Assembly: GCA_900548905.1 (NCBI GenBank)
Contig: URMK01000049.1
Coordinates: forward strand, 1-52,599
From: an uncultured Lachnospiraceae bacterium
GTDB lineage: Bacteria; Bacillota; Clostridia; Lachnospirales; Lachnospiraceae
Length of the DNA stretch: 52,599 nucleotides
Direction: 5' to 3'
The translations under genes were made by a program, and so were the position numbers. The notes below the pieces were generated by a model. That model searched no databases. It saw nothing but the letters and a program-made list of their open reading frames with translations, and was not told where the DNA came from. Positions 25,343-34,520 of this stretch are shown one piece after another; positions within the stretch are counted from its first letter, which is position 1, and every line of letters starts with the position of its first letter.

Positions 25343-28300
25343 ATGACCGTGCATCAGACACTTCACGGCCCGCCGTCCCTGTACTATGATATGAAGGAAA
25401 TATCCGGGACCATTGTACCGGATATTTCCGGAAACGGCTTTGCGGGGGTCATCCGGGGGCAGGACAGGGGAGGCGCTTTTCTGGCACAGGAAACGGTTTT
25501 CGGCCATTCCCTGCCGGTACTGACGTTTACCGGAGGTTCCCGGGGCGGATATCTGCAGCTGCCTGACGGCTGTATCCAGAAAGGGGACGGCATTACCGTC
25601 AGCTTTTATATAAAAGTGAAGGAACTGGACGGATACGGCGCACTCTTTTCTTTCGGGAAAGACAGCTGCTTTTACCTGTCCGTACAGCCCTGCCCCGGTG
25701 ATCCGGATTCCCTCCTCCTGTCTCCCGGAGCCACCTCCGGCGGGCGAAGCCAGGAGGCCGCTCTTTCCGAATGGATTCCCGTGCGTAAAAACACCTGGTT
25801 TCATGCGGCCGTCACCTTTGATACCCGGCTTCCATCCACGCTATCCTTCTATGTGGACGGAAGCCCTGCCGCCGAAACCGGCCACCGGCGTATGAATGCG
25901 GAGGCTCTGGCGGGCTGCACGGACTGCTTTTTCGGTTTCGGAACGCTGTCGCAGAATGCGCTCTCCATGTCTGTTACCGATATCCGTGTTTTTTCCCGTG
26001 TTCTGGAGAGCAGCGAGCTTTTTTCCCTGTTCCGTATTCCGGATCCGATCCGCCTTGATCTGGAAATGGAAGCGGTCTGCCGTCTTTTTTCCGACAAGAT
26101 GACACAGCTTCCCGCCCTGCCTTCTGCCGGGCCCCTGGGAGCCGGTTTCCGTTTTAAAGGCCTGACCGGAGAAACCATTACCGACGATCTGCAGCTTATC
26201 CGGCCCTCATCCGGCCGGCCGGATCAGATGGGCCGTTTACAAATTACCGCCTCCTACCAGGACAGCCGGCTGGAGAAAACCATCTCCTTTCTTGTCCCTG
26301 CCCTGCCGTCGGATCCGGAACGGCTCCGGGAGGATCTGGATGCGGTTACCCTCCCTTTCCCGGGCCATGTGGCCGGCGATCTTTCCCTGCCCGCAGGCGG
26401 GGCCAACGGATCCCATTTTATCTGGAGAAGCAGCGATCCGGTCCATTTATCCTCCGATGGAAAGGTCACCCGGCCGGAAAAAGAGCCTCTGCCTGTAACG
26501 CTCTTCTTGGAAGCCGGCCTGGGCACGGCAAAGGCAGAACGGGAATTTACACTCATCCTGTATCCGGTTTACGGCCAGGAAAAGCCGCTGCGCATCCGGT
26601 CTCCCAAAAAAGCCGGCCGCCCGGCTGCCGGCACTCCTCTGCCGCGCGCCGCAGCTGTCCGTCTCCGGGATATCACCCTGCTGGATTCGTCCCTTTTTGG
26701 AAGCAACCAGAAGCGCTGCCTGGATTACCTGCAGCTGTTGGACTGTGACCGCATGCTTTACCATTTCCGCCGGACCTTCGGACAGGACACCCGGTCCGTC
26801 CGGCCTCCGGGAGGCTGGGAAGAGCCCTCCGGCCTGCTGCGCGGCCACTCCACCGGCCATTTCCTTTCCGCCCTGGCTTATGCCTTCTCCTCCACCCATG
26901 AGGAACACTGGAAACAGAAGGCGGAATATATAGTAACGGAATTACGCAGGCTGCAGCTGCTGTCCGCCGGTGATCCCGCTGCGTTTGCCACGGCCTGCAC
27001 GCCCACCAACGCCGCCCAGTCTCTGTGGAGCCGCAACACGGCCGAATGGGGCGAAGGCTATCTGGGTGCCTATCCCCCGGATCCGTTTGCACTGCTGGAG
27101 CAGTTCACTCCTTATGCCACCATCTGGGCGCCCTATTATACCCTGCACAAGCTTCTGGCCGGTCTGTTGGATTGTTACCTGCAGCTGGACAGCCGGACCG
27201 CCCTGGACTGTGCGGAAGGAATCGGCCTATGGGTTTACAGGCGGCTCTTTGCCACTACCCCGCAGCAGCGGGATAAGATGTGGAGCATGTACATCGCAGG
27301 AGAATACGGCGGCATGAACGAATCCCTGGCCCGCCTGTACCAAATAACCGGGAAACAAGCCTTTCGGGAGGCTGCGGCCATGTTTGACAATACGCCGGTC
27401 TTTGACGGACTCGCCCGGGGGCTTGACACCATCTCCGGTCTGCATGCCAACCAGCATATCCCCCAGATGATCGGCGCGCTGCAGGAATTCATCACCACCG
27501 GAGAAACCCATTATTACCATACCGCCAGGAATTTCTGGGAGATTGTGACCGCTCATTACGCCTATTCCATCGGCGGCGTCGGGCGGGGGGAGAATTTCAA
27601 AGAACCCGATATCCTGGCGGGCAACATTGAGGGAGGCCGAAACTGCGAAACCTGCGCCGCCTACAACATGCTCAAGCTCACCGGCATGCTTTCTTTTTAT
27701 GATCCCCAGGACAGCCGGCTGATGGATTATTACGAAAGGACCCTTTATAACCAGATTGCGGCCAGCCAGAATCCCGTCATTGGGCCGGACGCCCACCACG
27801 GCGTTACGTATATGCTGCCCATAGGCCCCGGCGCCGTAAGGGAATACAGCAATGACTATGATGATTTTACCTGCTGCCACGGCACCGGTATGGAAAACCA
27901 TGTCCGTTATACCGAGCACATATACCACGCAGGGGATGACGGCAGCCTGTATGTCCAGCTTTACCTGTCCTCTTCCCTGCGCTGGGAGGAAAAAGGGATC
28001 ACACTGACCCAGAAAACGGATTTCCTCTCATCCTTCAGTGAGTTCATACCGGACGGGAATGCCCATCTGAAGATTTTCTTCCGCATTCCCTATTGGTGCC
28101 GGGAGGACTTTTGCATCTGTGTCAATGCCATGCCGCGGGCCTTCGTCCGTACGGCAGACGCAAGCCCCCTGTACGATACTTTCTGCGGCGCGGACTCCAC
28201 GGACGGCCGCCCGGGCGGCTATGCCATTCTGGAGGGTGATTTTGCCCGCGGCGACCGTATTACCGTGCACATGCCGCGGCGACTCCATCTGTGCTACACG

Positions 28301-28540
28301 CCCGATCCCCTGGAAGGGCTGCCGGCTGCCAGCCTGATGTACGGCCCTCTTGTGATGACGGCCCTGCATCCCGGTACAGACTGGATCACCCTGAACCTCC
28401 CTCCTGTCCCGGAGGATGCTTTTATCCTGGAAAAAAAGGCCGCCATACCCGTACTCTGGTATGACGACCTGCAATTCGTTCCTATGTATGCGGCACACAA
28501 CACACCCTACCACACTTATTTTAAAATCAATCTCCTGTAA
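25343..28540 (+). CDS. GH127-like beta-L-arabinofuranosidase with N-terminal LamG-like domain
   Basis: Enzyme of 1065 aa. Residues about 15-235 look like a LamG/concanavalin-type jelly roll (FYVDGSPAAETGHRR, DCFFGFGTLSQNALSMSVTD). Residues about 330-410 resemble a bacterial Ig-like domain (FIWRSSDPVHLSSDGKVTRP). Residues about 445-1065 are a GH127 (DUF1680) catalytic region. The zinc/nucleophile motif of the family is intact: E769 and C771 in NCETCAAYNM, and C844-C845 in FTCCHGTGMENH. GH127 enzymes release beta-L-arabinofuranose. No signal peptide is visible, so despite the surface-type LamG domain the protein appears cytoplasmic or is exported atypically. The ATG at 25343 follows AAGGAGGAGAGAG. 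It is divergent from lacI and probably co-regulated with the importer. Confidence 0.88.
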   Translation: MTVHQTLHGPPSLYYDMKEISGTIVPDISGNGFAGVIRGQDRGGAFLAQETVFGHSLPVLTFTGGSRGGYLQLPDGCIQKGDGITVSFYIKVKELDGYGALFSFGKDSCFYLSVQPCPGDPDSLLLSPGATSGGRSQEAALSEWIPVRKNTWFHAAVTFDTRLPSTLSFYVDGSPAAETGHRRMNAEALAGCTDCFFGFGTLSQNALSMSVTDIRVFSRVLESSELFSLFRIPDPIRLDLEMEAVCRLFSDKMTQLPALPSAGPLGAGFRFKGLTGETITDDLQLIRPSSGRPDQMGRLQITASYQDSRLEKTISFLVPALPSDPERLREDLDAVTLPFPGHVAGDLSLPAGGANGSHFIWRSSDPVHLSSDGKVTRPEKEPLPVTLFLEAGLGTAKAEREFTLILYPVYGQEKPLRIRSPKKAGRPAAGTPLPRAAAVRLRDITLLDSSLFGSNQKRCLDYLQLLDCDRMLYHFRRTFGQDTRSVRPPGGWEEPSGLLRGHSTGHFLSALAYAFSSTHEEHWKQKAEYIVTELRRLQLLSAGDPAAFATACTPTNAAQSLWSRNTAEWGEGYLGAYPPDPFALLEQFTPYATIWAPYYTLHKLLAGLLDCYLQLDSRTALDCAEGIGLWVYRRLFATTPQQRDKMWSMYIAGEYGGMNESLARLYQITGKQAFREAAAMFDNTPVFDGLARGLDTISGLHANQHIPQMIGALQEFITTGETHYYHTARNFWEIVTAHYAYSIGGVGRGENFKEPDILAGNIEGGRNCETCAAYNMLKLTGMLSFYDPQDSRLMDYYERTLYNQIAASQNPVIGPDAHHGVTYMLPIGPGAVREYSNDYDDFTCCHGTGMENHVRYTEHIYHAGDDGSLYVQLYLSSSLRWEEKGITLTQKTDFLSSFSEFIPDGNAHLKIFFRIPYWCREDFCICVNAMPRAFVRTADASPLYDTFCGADSTDGRPGGYAILEGDFARGDRITVHMPRRLHLCYTPDPLEGLPAASLMYGPLVMTALHPGTDWITLNLPPVPEDAFILEKKAAIPVLWYDDLQFVPMYAAHNTPYHTYFKINLL

Positions 28541-28558
28541 GCGGAGACGGGGCGGCCG

Positions 28559-30514
28559 TCATTTATGCATCAGCACAGGCATAAAGATCCCGCCCTGCAC
28601 ACTCCGTGCAATAAAATGACAGTATTCCCCGGAAACGGTTTCATACCAGTCGGAAAAAGGCACCCGGGACGGTGTTTCATTCACATATGCCGCCACAGGG
28701 GCGATAAGCGCATCCGCTTTCTCCCTGTCCTCCGCCATTGCGGCACACCAGAGAATCCAGTCGCTTTTGGTATAATTCTTTCTGGAATCCAGCGGCACCC
28801 CGTACGTATTTTGTTTCTTAATATAATAGTCTATTTCCTTTTGAAAAACTTCCTCCCGGAACAGGCCGCTTCCGAAGAATTTATCCCATACCATATTATA
28901 CTTCAGGCTCCAGGTATCCCCGGCACCGAACGACAATGCCATATGATCCCCGGCATTCCCGCGCTTTTCCCAGTCCTCCGCCATCTTTACAGCCTTTCCG
29001 TGGTATTCTTCTGCCGTTTCTTCCCGTCCCAGCCAGCCTGCCAGCAGGGCAAACGCTTCAATTCCCATAATCGCCTTGGCGGATAGATTGACATTGTGGG
29101 ACAGATGCCCCGCGAAGTCGTCGGTACACAGCTGTTCCCCCGGATCCGCCCCATAAGCCAGCAGATATTCACACCATTTCTGCAGCACCTCAAAATAAGG
29201 CGCCGCGAAGTCCGGCGTACCATCCTGTTTGCATACCGCCGCAGTAAGTATCAGCATATTGCCGCATTCCTCCACCGGCATCTGATATCGGAAATCATAA
29301 ATCCCGCTGCCCGCAGGATACTGATAAAAGAACGGGAACACGCTGCCGTTGCTTCCGTCATACGCGGTACCGCTCTTTTCCCCGTCCAGCCCGTATACCT
29401 GGCCCGTGGCATACGGATAGCGCCCTACATCATGAGGGGCGAAGTCAAATTCCCACACATCGCAGGCGGCAAACGTAAATACCGGACGCAGCATTCCCTT
29501 CACATACTCCGTATTATAAAGCAGATAAAGCGGCGCCGACGGATAGGTAATATCAACGGTACCCAGACAGCCGTTGGAATCGTTCTCCTTGGAAAGGAAA
29601 ATCAGATTTCCCTCCTTATCCGTGATCAGCTTATGGGCCGCGATGGAATGCCGGTAGCTCAGACAGCAAAGCAGCGCATAATCCTGCCCTCCGATAGCTG
29701 ACGCCTGTTCTTCCATCCGTGCATCCAGCCCCGCACATTGCTGCTGTACCCGTTCCTTATCCGCAAAACCGGCCCTGATGGCATCCAGAATCGTATCATA
29801 AGTTTCAGTCCAGTAGGCCTTTTTCCATTCCCCGAAGTAATTGATGGACAGCAGATCATCATATGCTATCACCAGTTCACCGTGGCCGGCCTGCGTCCCC
29901 AGCTTTACCGAAGCCGTCAGCTGTTCCCCTCCCCGGTCAAAACCCACCCGGGAAAATGCATCCTGAACCGCCAGATACACATACCCCCAGTCAATGGTAA
30001 TATTATCGCCGCTGTTTCCCAGCGGCTTCTGATCCGCCTTCCCCATAACCGCATAGGAAAAGCTGTCCGTCTGATAGGCCCCTCCCACTACCGCACCCGG
30101 CGTATATCGCACCAGATCCGCAGAAAGCTGCAAATCAATGGTCACATCGGCTGTCTGCGCTTTTCTCACCACATCAAAATCCACATAGGTACACGGCCTG
30201 GATACCAGAACCGGATCCTCCAATAAAAGCGGGGTTGTAAAGGAGGCCCTCAGCTTGATTTTGTCATTTTCAAAGGTATAAGCCGTGCCCGTCGCCGTAA
30301 TCTCCAGTCCTGTCTGCAAAATGACCTGATGGAATTCCTTGTCCCCCATAAAACAGAAAGTTTCCCCGTCCACCGTCAGGTAACCTCTGATCCGCTGCCT
30401 CTTTCCGCACCAATGCACGGTATCGGACTCATAGAGTTTATCCGTTCCCGACCAGATACTGAAATAAGGGTCGTGCAGAATTATTGGTACGCTTGCCGCT
30501 CTGTCTACTTTCAT
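28559..30514 (-). CDS. Glutaminase-A-like protein (DUF5127/DUF4965/DUF1793)
   Basis: Protein of 651 aa. It begins with the family's HDPYFSIWSGTDKLYESDTV block, has a beta-rich N-terminal half, and a helical C-terminal half with NLSAKAIMGIEAFALLAG, DHMALSFGAGDTWSLKYNMV and DSRKNYTKSDWILWCAA. These blocks match fungal and bacterial proteins annotated as glutaminase A (GtaA). In bacterial sugar loci the true substrate is usually unproven, and the fold is that of an (alpha/alpha)-barrel glycosidase. No signal peptide is present. The start was set at the ATG at 30514 with GGAGAGG upstream; a longer TTG-initiated frame to 30658 lacks a site. It converges on the GH127 gene with only 18 bases between, and no clear terminator is visible there. 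Confidence 0.82.
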   Translation of the reverse strand: MKVDRAASVPIILHDPYFSIWSGTDKLYESDTVHWCGKRQRIRGYLTVDGETFCFMGDKEFHQVILQTGLEITATGTAYTFENDKIKLRASFTTPLLLEDPVLVSRPCTYVDFDVVRKAQTADVTIDLQLSADLVRYTPGAVVGGAYQTDSFSYAVMGKADQKPLGNSGDNITIDWGYVYLAVQDAFSRVGFDRGGEQLTASVKLGTQAGHGELVIAYDDLLSINYFGEWKKAYWTETYDTILDAIRAGFADKERVQQQCAGLDARMEEQASAIGGQDYALLCCLSYRHSIAAHKLITDKEGNLIFLSKENDSNGCLGTVDITYPSAPLYLLYNTEYVKGMLRPVFTFAACDVWEFDFAPHDVGRYPYATGQVYGLDGEKSGTAYDGSNGSVFPFFYQYPAGSGIYDFRYQMPVEECGNMLILTAAVCKQDGTPDFAAPYFEVLQKWCEYLLAYGADPGEQLCTDDFAGHLSHNVNLSAKAIMGIEAFALLAGWLGREETAEEYHGKAVKMAEDWEKRGNAGDHMALSFGAGDTWSLKYNMVWDKFFGSGLFREEVFQKEIDYYIKKQNTYGVPLDSRKNYTKSDWILWCAAMAEDREKADALIAPVAAYVNETPSRVPFSDWYETVSGEYCHFIARSVQGGIFMPVLMHK

Positions 30515-30753
30515 AACCTCTCCTTTTCTCTCATCCCCATCCATCCCGGCAGGGGTGTAGTTAAAAAAGTTGGTGCCGCCATGGTTTTCCCCGGCTGGAT
30601 GGATCACTGGTATGCAATTTACTGAACAGTTACATTTTACCGCCATCCACTGCTGCAAGAAATAGGGTTTTCCCGCAATTCAGTGAGGAATACACGCATT
30701 TCAGACTCTGATGGGCACCCTCCTTTTTCCTCTTGCCGCCTTTCCCGTAACAT

Positions 30754-30791
30754 GATGCAAAAATGATGCATCTTTGATGCTATTTTGATGC
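30754..30791 (+). promoter_or_regulatory. Four GATGC direct repeats with exact 11-bp period
   Basis: GATGC starts at 30754, 30765, 30776 and 30787, each copy exactly 11 bp after the last, with A/T-rich spacers. On the minus strand the first three copies read GCATCA. Four half-sites at 11-bp phasing is how OmpR/PhoB-family response regulators bind. The site lies 140 bp upstream of the VIT/VWA-exosortase operon and 240 bp upstream of the divergent glutaminase-like gene. No strong -10/-35 pair was found downstream; TAAGCT at 30802 is a weak -10 candidate. The rest of 30515-30930 holds no gene. Confidence 0.6.
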
Positions 30792-30930
30792 CCGCACACA
30801 CTAAGCTATTCATAAAGGACAGGAGGGCCTGCTCCGGGCTGCATCCGTCACCGGCCCCCGTCTTCAAAAAAACATCACAGACTGCGGTTCCTGCGCAAGG
30901 TTCCGCCGGAACGAATGAGGGGTAATCATC

Positions 30931-32979
30931 ATGAAAAAAAAGAAATACCGGTTTTGTATCCTGTCCCTGCTGCTGCTTTTAGGCGCACCTGCCATGGTTG
31001 TCCGTGCATCGGAATACGATGGGGATCCGGACGCCGCCCTTGCTCCCTACTTTCTTATCGACGGTATGGAGTCCTCCACAGAACGCTTCCCATTAAAGGA
31101 AACCAATGTATCCACCACTATCAACGGCGTCTTTGCCGAAACCTTCGTCACCCAGACTTATGCCAACGAAGGGCAGGAACCGATCAATGCCAGCTATGTT
31201 TTCCCTGCTTCCTCCAGAGTGACCGTGCACGGCATGAAAATGGAAATCGGGGATGAAATAATCACAGCCAAAATAAAAGAAAAGGAAGAGGCAAAGCAGG
31301 AATTCGAGCAGGCCAAAAGCGAAGGGAAAAGCGCTTCCCTGCTGGAACAGCAGCGGCCCAATGTCTTCACCATGGATGTGGCAAACGTCATGCCGGGGGA
31401 TACAATCCGCATTGAGCTGCATTATACGGAACTGATCACTCCAACGGACGGGATTTACCAGTTCGTTTTCCCCACGGTGGCAGGGCCGCGGTATACCAGC
31501 CCGTCGGTTCCCTTAAGCCTGGATACGGAAAAGTGGATTGCCAGCCCTTTTTTGAAATTCGGGGATACGTCGCCGGAGAAATATACGATTGATGTCAGCC
31601 TTTCCGCCGGCGTCCCCATTACACAGCTGGAGTGCACTTCCCATGATATTGACGTGGCATGGGATAACCAAACCTCCGCAAAGGTCAGCCTCTCCCATCC
31701 GGAGGAATTTGCGGGAAACCGGGATTTTATCCTGGATTATAAGCTCACCGGCCAGGAAATAAGCAGCGGACTTATGCTGGGTACCGGGGAATCGGAGAAT
31801 TTCTTTATGCTGATGGTGCAGCCGCCGGAACGATTTACGCCGGAATCCATTCCTCCCCGGGAATATATATTTATCCTGGATGTGTCCGGATCCATGTACG
31901 GCTTTCCTCTTGATACCGCAAAGGCGCTCATAAAGGATCTGGCCGGAAATCTCCGGGAAACCGACCGTTTTAATGTCCTATTGTTTTCCGATACCTTACA
32001 GCAGATGGCCCCTGCGTCGGTACCAGCCACCGCCGCCAATGTACAAAAAGCGATTGCCCTCATCGATCAGGAAGAGGGCGGAGGCGGAACCGACCTGGCC
32101 CCTGCGATGGAAACGGCGCTGTCCCTTCCTGCCGCTGCGGGAGCCGCAAGGAGTATTATCGCCATCACGGATGGATACATTTCCGGAGAACGGGAGATTT
32201 TCGATATCATCAGCAGCAACAGCGGGGCTGCCAGCTTTTTCTCCTTCGGCATCGGAAGCTCGGTCAACCGGTATCTGATAGACGGCATAGCCAAGACGGG
32301 GCTGGGCGAGTCCTTCGTGGTAACACAAGCCAGCGAAGCCGCGGCGGCAGCGGAACGGTTCCGCACGTATATACAGTCTCCTGTATTGACGGATATCCAG
32401 GTGACCTATGACGGCTTCGAGGTATATGACATAGAACCGCCCACGCTCTCCACCCTTTTTGCCAGCAGGCCTGTCGTTCTTTTCGGGAAGTGGAAGGGGC
32501 AGCCGTCGGGAACCATACACATCACCGGGAAAACCGGCGGCCGCGATTATGCAGAGGATATTCCGGTATCTGCCGCCGTACCAACGGAGGCAAACAATAT
32601 CATTCAGTACCTGTGGGCGCGGACCAAGGTGGAACGGCTTACCGACTACGGTATTACGGAGAATCTGCAGGGATCCGCAAAAAAAGAAGTAACCGAAATA
32701 GGCCTTCGATACAGTATGATGACCCCCTATACTTCCTTTATTGCCGTAACGGAAAAGGTCCGCAATACGGAAGGGGGCAGCAAAGATGTGAAACAGCCGA
32801 TTCCGCTTCCTATGAATGTTTCGGAGCTGGCTGTAGGAGGCGGGTATACCGTAGGCTCCGAGCCGGCAGGCATCCTTCTTGTTCTCTTCATGGCCGGATT
32901 GCTGATCCTAAATGCCTTGTATCAGGCGGGAAAAAAGAGACCTGCAATCGCGGAAGGGGATAAGCATGACAACTGCTAG
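30931..32979 (+). CDS. VIT and VWA domain surface protein with PEP-CTERM-like sorting tail
   Basis: Secreted protein of 682 aa. The signal peptide (about 1-26) probably ends at VVRA. The VIT domain (inter-alpha-trypsin type, about 45-195) includes VFAETFVTQTYANEGQEPIN and NVFTMDVANVMPGDTIRIEL. The von Willebrand A domain (about 305-480) has an intact MIDAS: D317, S319 and S321 in DVSGSM. The C-terminus carries SEP (643-645), a hydrophobic helix (about 646-665), and then a basic GKKRP stretch, which is the layout of exosortase sorting signals. The next gene encodes an exosortase, overlapping by 14 bases. I infer that this protein is processed by that enzyme and displayed outside the membrane. 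Related VIT/VWA proteins elsewhere pair with dedicated sortases. Its ligand is unknown. Confidence 0.88.
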   Translation: MKKKKYRFCILSLLLLLGAPAMVVRASEYDGDPDAALAPYFLIDGMESSTERFPLKETNVSTTINGVFAETFVTQTYANEGQEPINASYVFPASSRVTVHGMKMEIGDEIITAKIKEKEEAKQEFEQAKSEGKSASLLEQQRPNVFTMDVANVMPGDTIRIELHYTELITPTDGIYQFVFPTVAGPRYTSPSVPLSLDTEKWIASPFLKFGDTSPEKYTIDVSLSAGVPITQLECTSHDIDVAWDNQTSAKVSLSHPEEFAGNRDFILDYKLTGQEISSGLMLGTGESENFFMLMVQPPERFTPESIPPREYIFILDVSGSMYGFPLDTAKALIKDLAGNLRETDRFNVLLFSDTLQQMAPASVPATAANVQKAIALIDQEEGGGGTDLAPAMETALSLPAAAGAARSIIAITDGYISGEREIFDIISSNSGAASFFSFGIGSSVNRYLIDGIAKTGLGESFVVTQASEAAAAAERFRTYIQSPVLTDIQVTYDGFEVYDIEPPTLSTLFASRPVVLFGKWKGQPSGTIHITGKTGGRDYAEDIPVSAAVPTEANNIIQYLWARTKVERLTDYGITENLQGSAKKEVTEIGLRYSMMTPYTSFIAVTEKVRNTEGGSKDVKQPIPLPMNVSELAVGGGYTVGSEPAGILLVLFMAGLLILNALYQAGKKRPAIAEGDKHDNC

Positions 32980-33787
32980 CATCAAATCCATAGTACAAAA
33001 AAACGGAATATTCTATCTGGCCGGCTTCTTCCTTCTTCTTGGGATAAAATATTTTTACAGCAGCGCCGCCGTTTCGGATCTCAGATGGATCCTGGCCCCC
33101 ACCGCAGGGTGGGTCAGGATCCTGAGCGGAATTCCTTTTGTATATGAACCCGGAGCCGGGTATGTAAACCATTCCTTCCGGTTCCTCATTGCCGCTTCCT
33201 GCTCCGGTGTACAGTTCATGCTCATTGCCTCCGCCACTCTTCTTTATTCCTTCGTACACCGTATGCCCACAAAGGGAAAAGGGATGTGCTGGACGGCATG
33301 CAGTTTTCTTTTTTCTTATGTTTATACGGTGCTGGTAAACGGGATACGGATTGTCCTTTCCATTTATCTGCCCCTCTCCCTTCCCCGGGAGCTGTTTTCC
33401 TGGGGATGGCTGACACCGGACAGGTTTCATACGATTACGGGGGCCGTTGTCTATTTCACCGCCCTCTTTATCCTTTACCGCCTGGCCGCAGCGTACACCG
33501 GACAGCCCGCGTTCACCGGGCAGCCGGCCCGTTCCGGCTGCGTTCCGGCCTGCGCCCCCGTCCTCACTTTCCTGCGAAGATGCCTCCCTCCGGTATTCTG
33601 GTACTTCACCATCGCTCTGGGCATCCCTTTTCTGAACGGAGCATTTGGGAATAACCAAAAGGCATTTACAGAATATGCCCTGATCCTAGCAGGCACAGGC
33701 CTTCTGCTCCTGCTTCCCACCGGCTTCGCCTGCCTGTTTCCGGGCCGCAGACATAAAAAAGAAGGAGATACGCCCGGCCGCGGATAA
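32966..33787 (+). CDS. xrtK: Exosortase, XrtK-like
   Basis: Membrane protein of 273 aa with about seven helices. The exosortase triad is visible in order: C79 in AASCSGVQFM, R128 in NGIRIVLSIYLP and H155 in RFHTITGAVVYF. Exosortases are intramembrane transpeptidase-like enzymes that recognise PEP-CTERM-type tails. The start was placed at the ATG at 32966, because GAAGGGG lies six bases upstream and the hydrophobic region begins there; an earlier in-frame ATG (32912) lies deep in the previous gene. The start lies inside the VIT/VWA gene, so the two are translationally coupled. I recall small VIT-linked exosortases being named exosortase K; that subfamily call was not tested. Beyond residue 175 the sequence turns Pro/Thr/Gly-rich before the last helices. 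Confidence 0.85.
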   Translation: MTTASIKSIVQKNGIFYLAGFFLLLGIKYFYSSAAVSDLRWILAPTAGWVRILSGIPFVYEPGAGYVNHSFRFLIAASCSGVQFMLIASATLLYSFVHRMPTKGKGMCWTACSFLFSYVYTVLVNGIRIVLSIYLPLSLPRELFSWGWLTPDRFHTITGAVVYFTALFILYRLAAAYTGQPAFTGQPARSGCVPACAPVLTFLRRCLPPVFWYFTIALGIPFLNGAFGNNQKAFTEYALILAGTGLLLLLPTGFACLFPGRRHKKEGDTPGRG

Positions 33788-33804
33788 CCCCTTGTACCGC
33801 CCGT

Positions 33805-33860
33805 CTGTTCCCCTGCCGCCGGCGGGCGTACAGGGCGATGGGACGGCGGCAGGGGAACAG
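33805..33860. terminator. Bidirectional terminator-like hairpin between convergent genes
   Basis: CTGTTCCCCTGCCGCC (33805-33820) and GGCGGCAGGGGAACAG (33845-33860) form a perfect 16-bp stem around a 24-base loop. A second, overlapping dyad (CCTTGTACCGCCC near 33790 against GGGCGTACAGGG at 33824-33835) could compete with it. It sits between the exosortase stop (33787) and the tetR stop (33876), so it probably separates the two transcripts. T-tracts are poor on both strands. Confidence 0.65.
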
Positions 33861-33875
33861 CCGGACAGCACTGTT

Positions 33876-34496
33876 TTACCGGGCTTCCAGATAGCCGCAC
33901 ATGTGCCGTATGATATCCCGGATGCGCGCCATCTCGCTTTCCGGCGGCAGGAGACGGTAACTTACAAAATAGGCTGCCAGCCCATCTATCTGTGACCACC
34001 ACAATCTGGAGAAAGCCGCGGCAACAGCAGGATCCATGTCCGGCCTTGTTTTAAAAATAATATCTTCCACAATCCTCAGGCTGGACATTGCCTTTTCTTT
34101 CATTTTTTCTCTGAGCGCTTCATTTTTGGAGGCTTCCAGCCAGAATTCAAATTTGATTCTTGCAAAATTCAGATTTTCCTCTGTCCATTGGCTTACCGTT
34201 GCGTCCCAAACGCACATCAATTGTTCTGTTACACTCATGTCATCCGAAAGGACCCGATCCAACGTGTCCTCAAACGAAGAGTTATTCGTCAGCTCGTCCC
34301 AGCGCTGTGCCAATTCCAGGAAAATTTCTTCTTTACTCTTAAAATAGGTATAGATTAATCCTTTACTGATTCCCGCTTCCCTTGTGATATCATCTATAGA
34401 AGCCGCATAATATCCTTTTTGGGAAAAAAGCCGTAAAGCGGTCTTGAGAATATCCAGTTGACGTTGTTTCTTTTTTTCTTCCGATATCTTAGGCAC
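33876..34496 (-). CDS. TetR-family transcriptional regulator
   Basis: Regulator of 206 aa. The N-terminal helix-turn-helix reads TALRLFSQKGYYAASIDDIT followed by GISKGLIYTYFKSKEEIF, and the helical C-terminal domain is of the ligand-binding type. The start is GTG at 34496 with GGAGGG seven bases upstream. It lies downstream of the MFS exporter gene on the same strand, but a 259-bp palindrome intervenes. A TetR-type operator at the MFS promoter (36001-36020) makes this protein the probable repressor of the exporter, relieved by a transported drug or metabolite (inference). Confidence 0.9.
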   Translation of the reverse strand: MPKISEEKKKQRQLDILKTALRLFSQKGYYAASIDDITREAGISKGLIYTYFKSKEEIFLELAQRWDELTNNSSFEDTLDRVLSDDMSVTEQLMCVWDATVSQWTEENLNFARIKFEFWLEASKNEALREKMKEKAMSSLRIVEDIIFKTRPDMDPAVAAAFSRLWWSQIDGLAAYFVSYRLLPPESEMARIRDIIRHMCGYLEAR

Positions 34497-34520
34497 TTTG
34501 AACCCTCCGCATAGATTTAT

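Noticed and set aside
28541..28558. Terminator between the convergent GH127 and glutaminase-like genes
   Set aside because: The 18-base gap is GC-rich but forms no convincing stem-loop with a T-tract.
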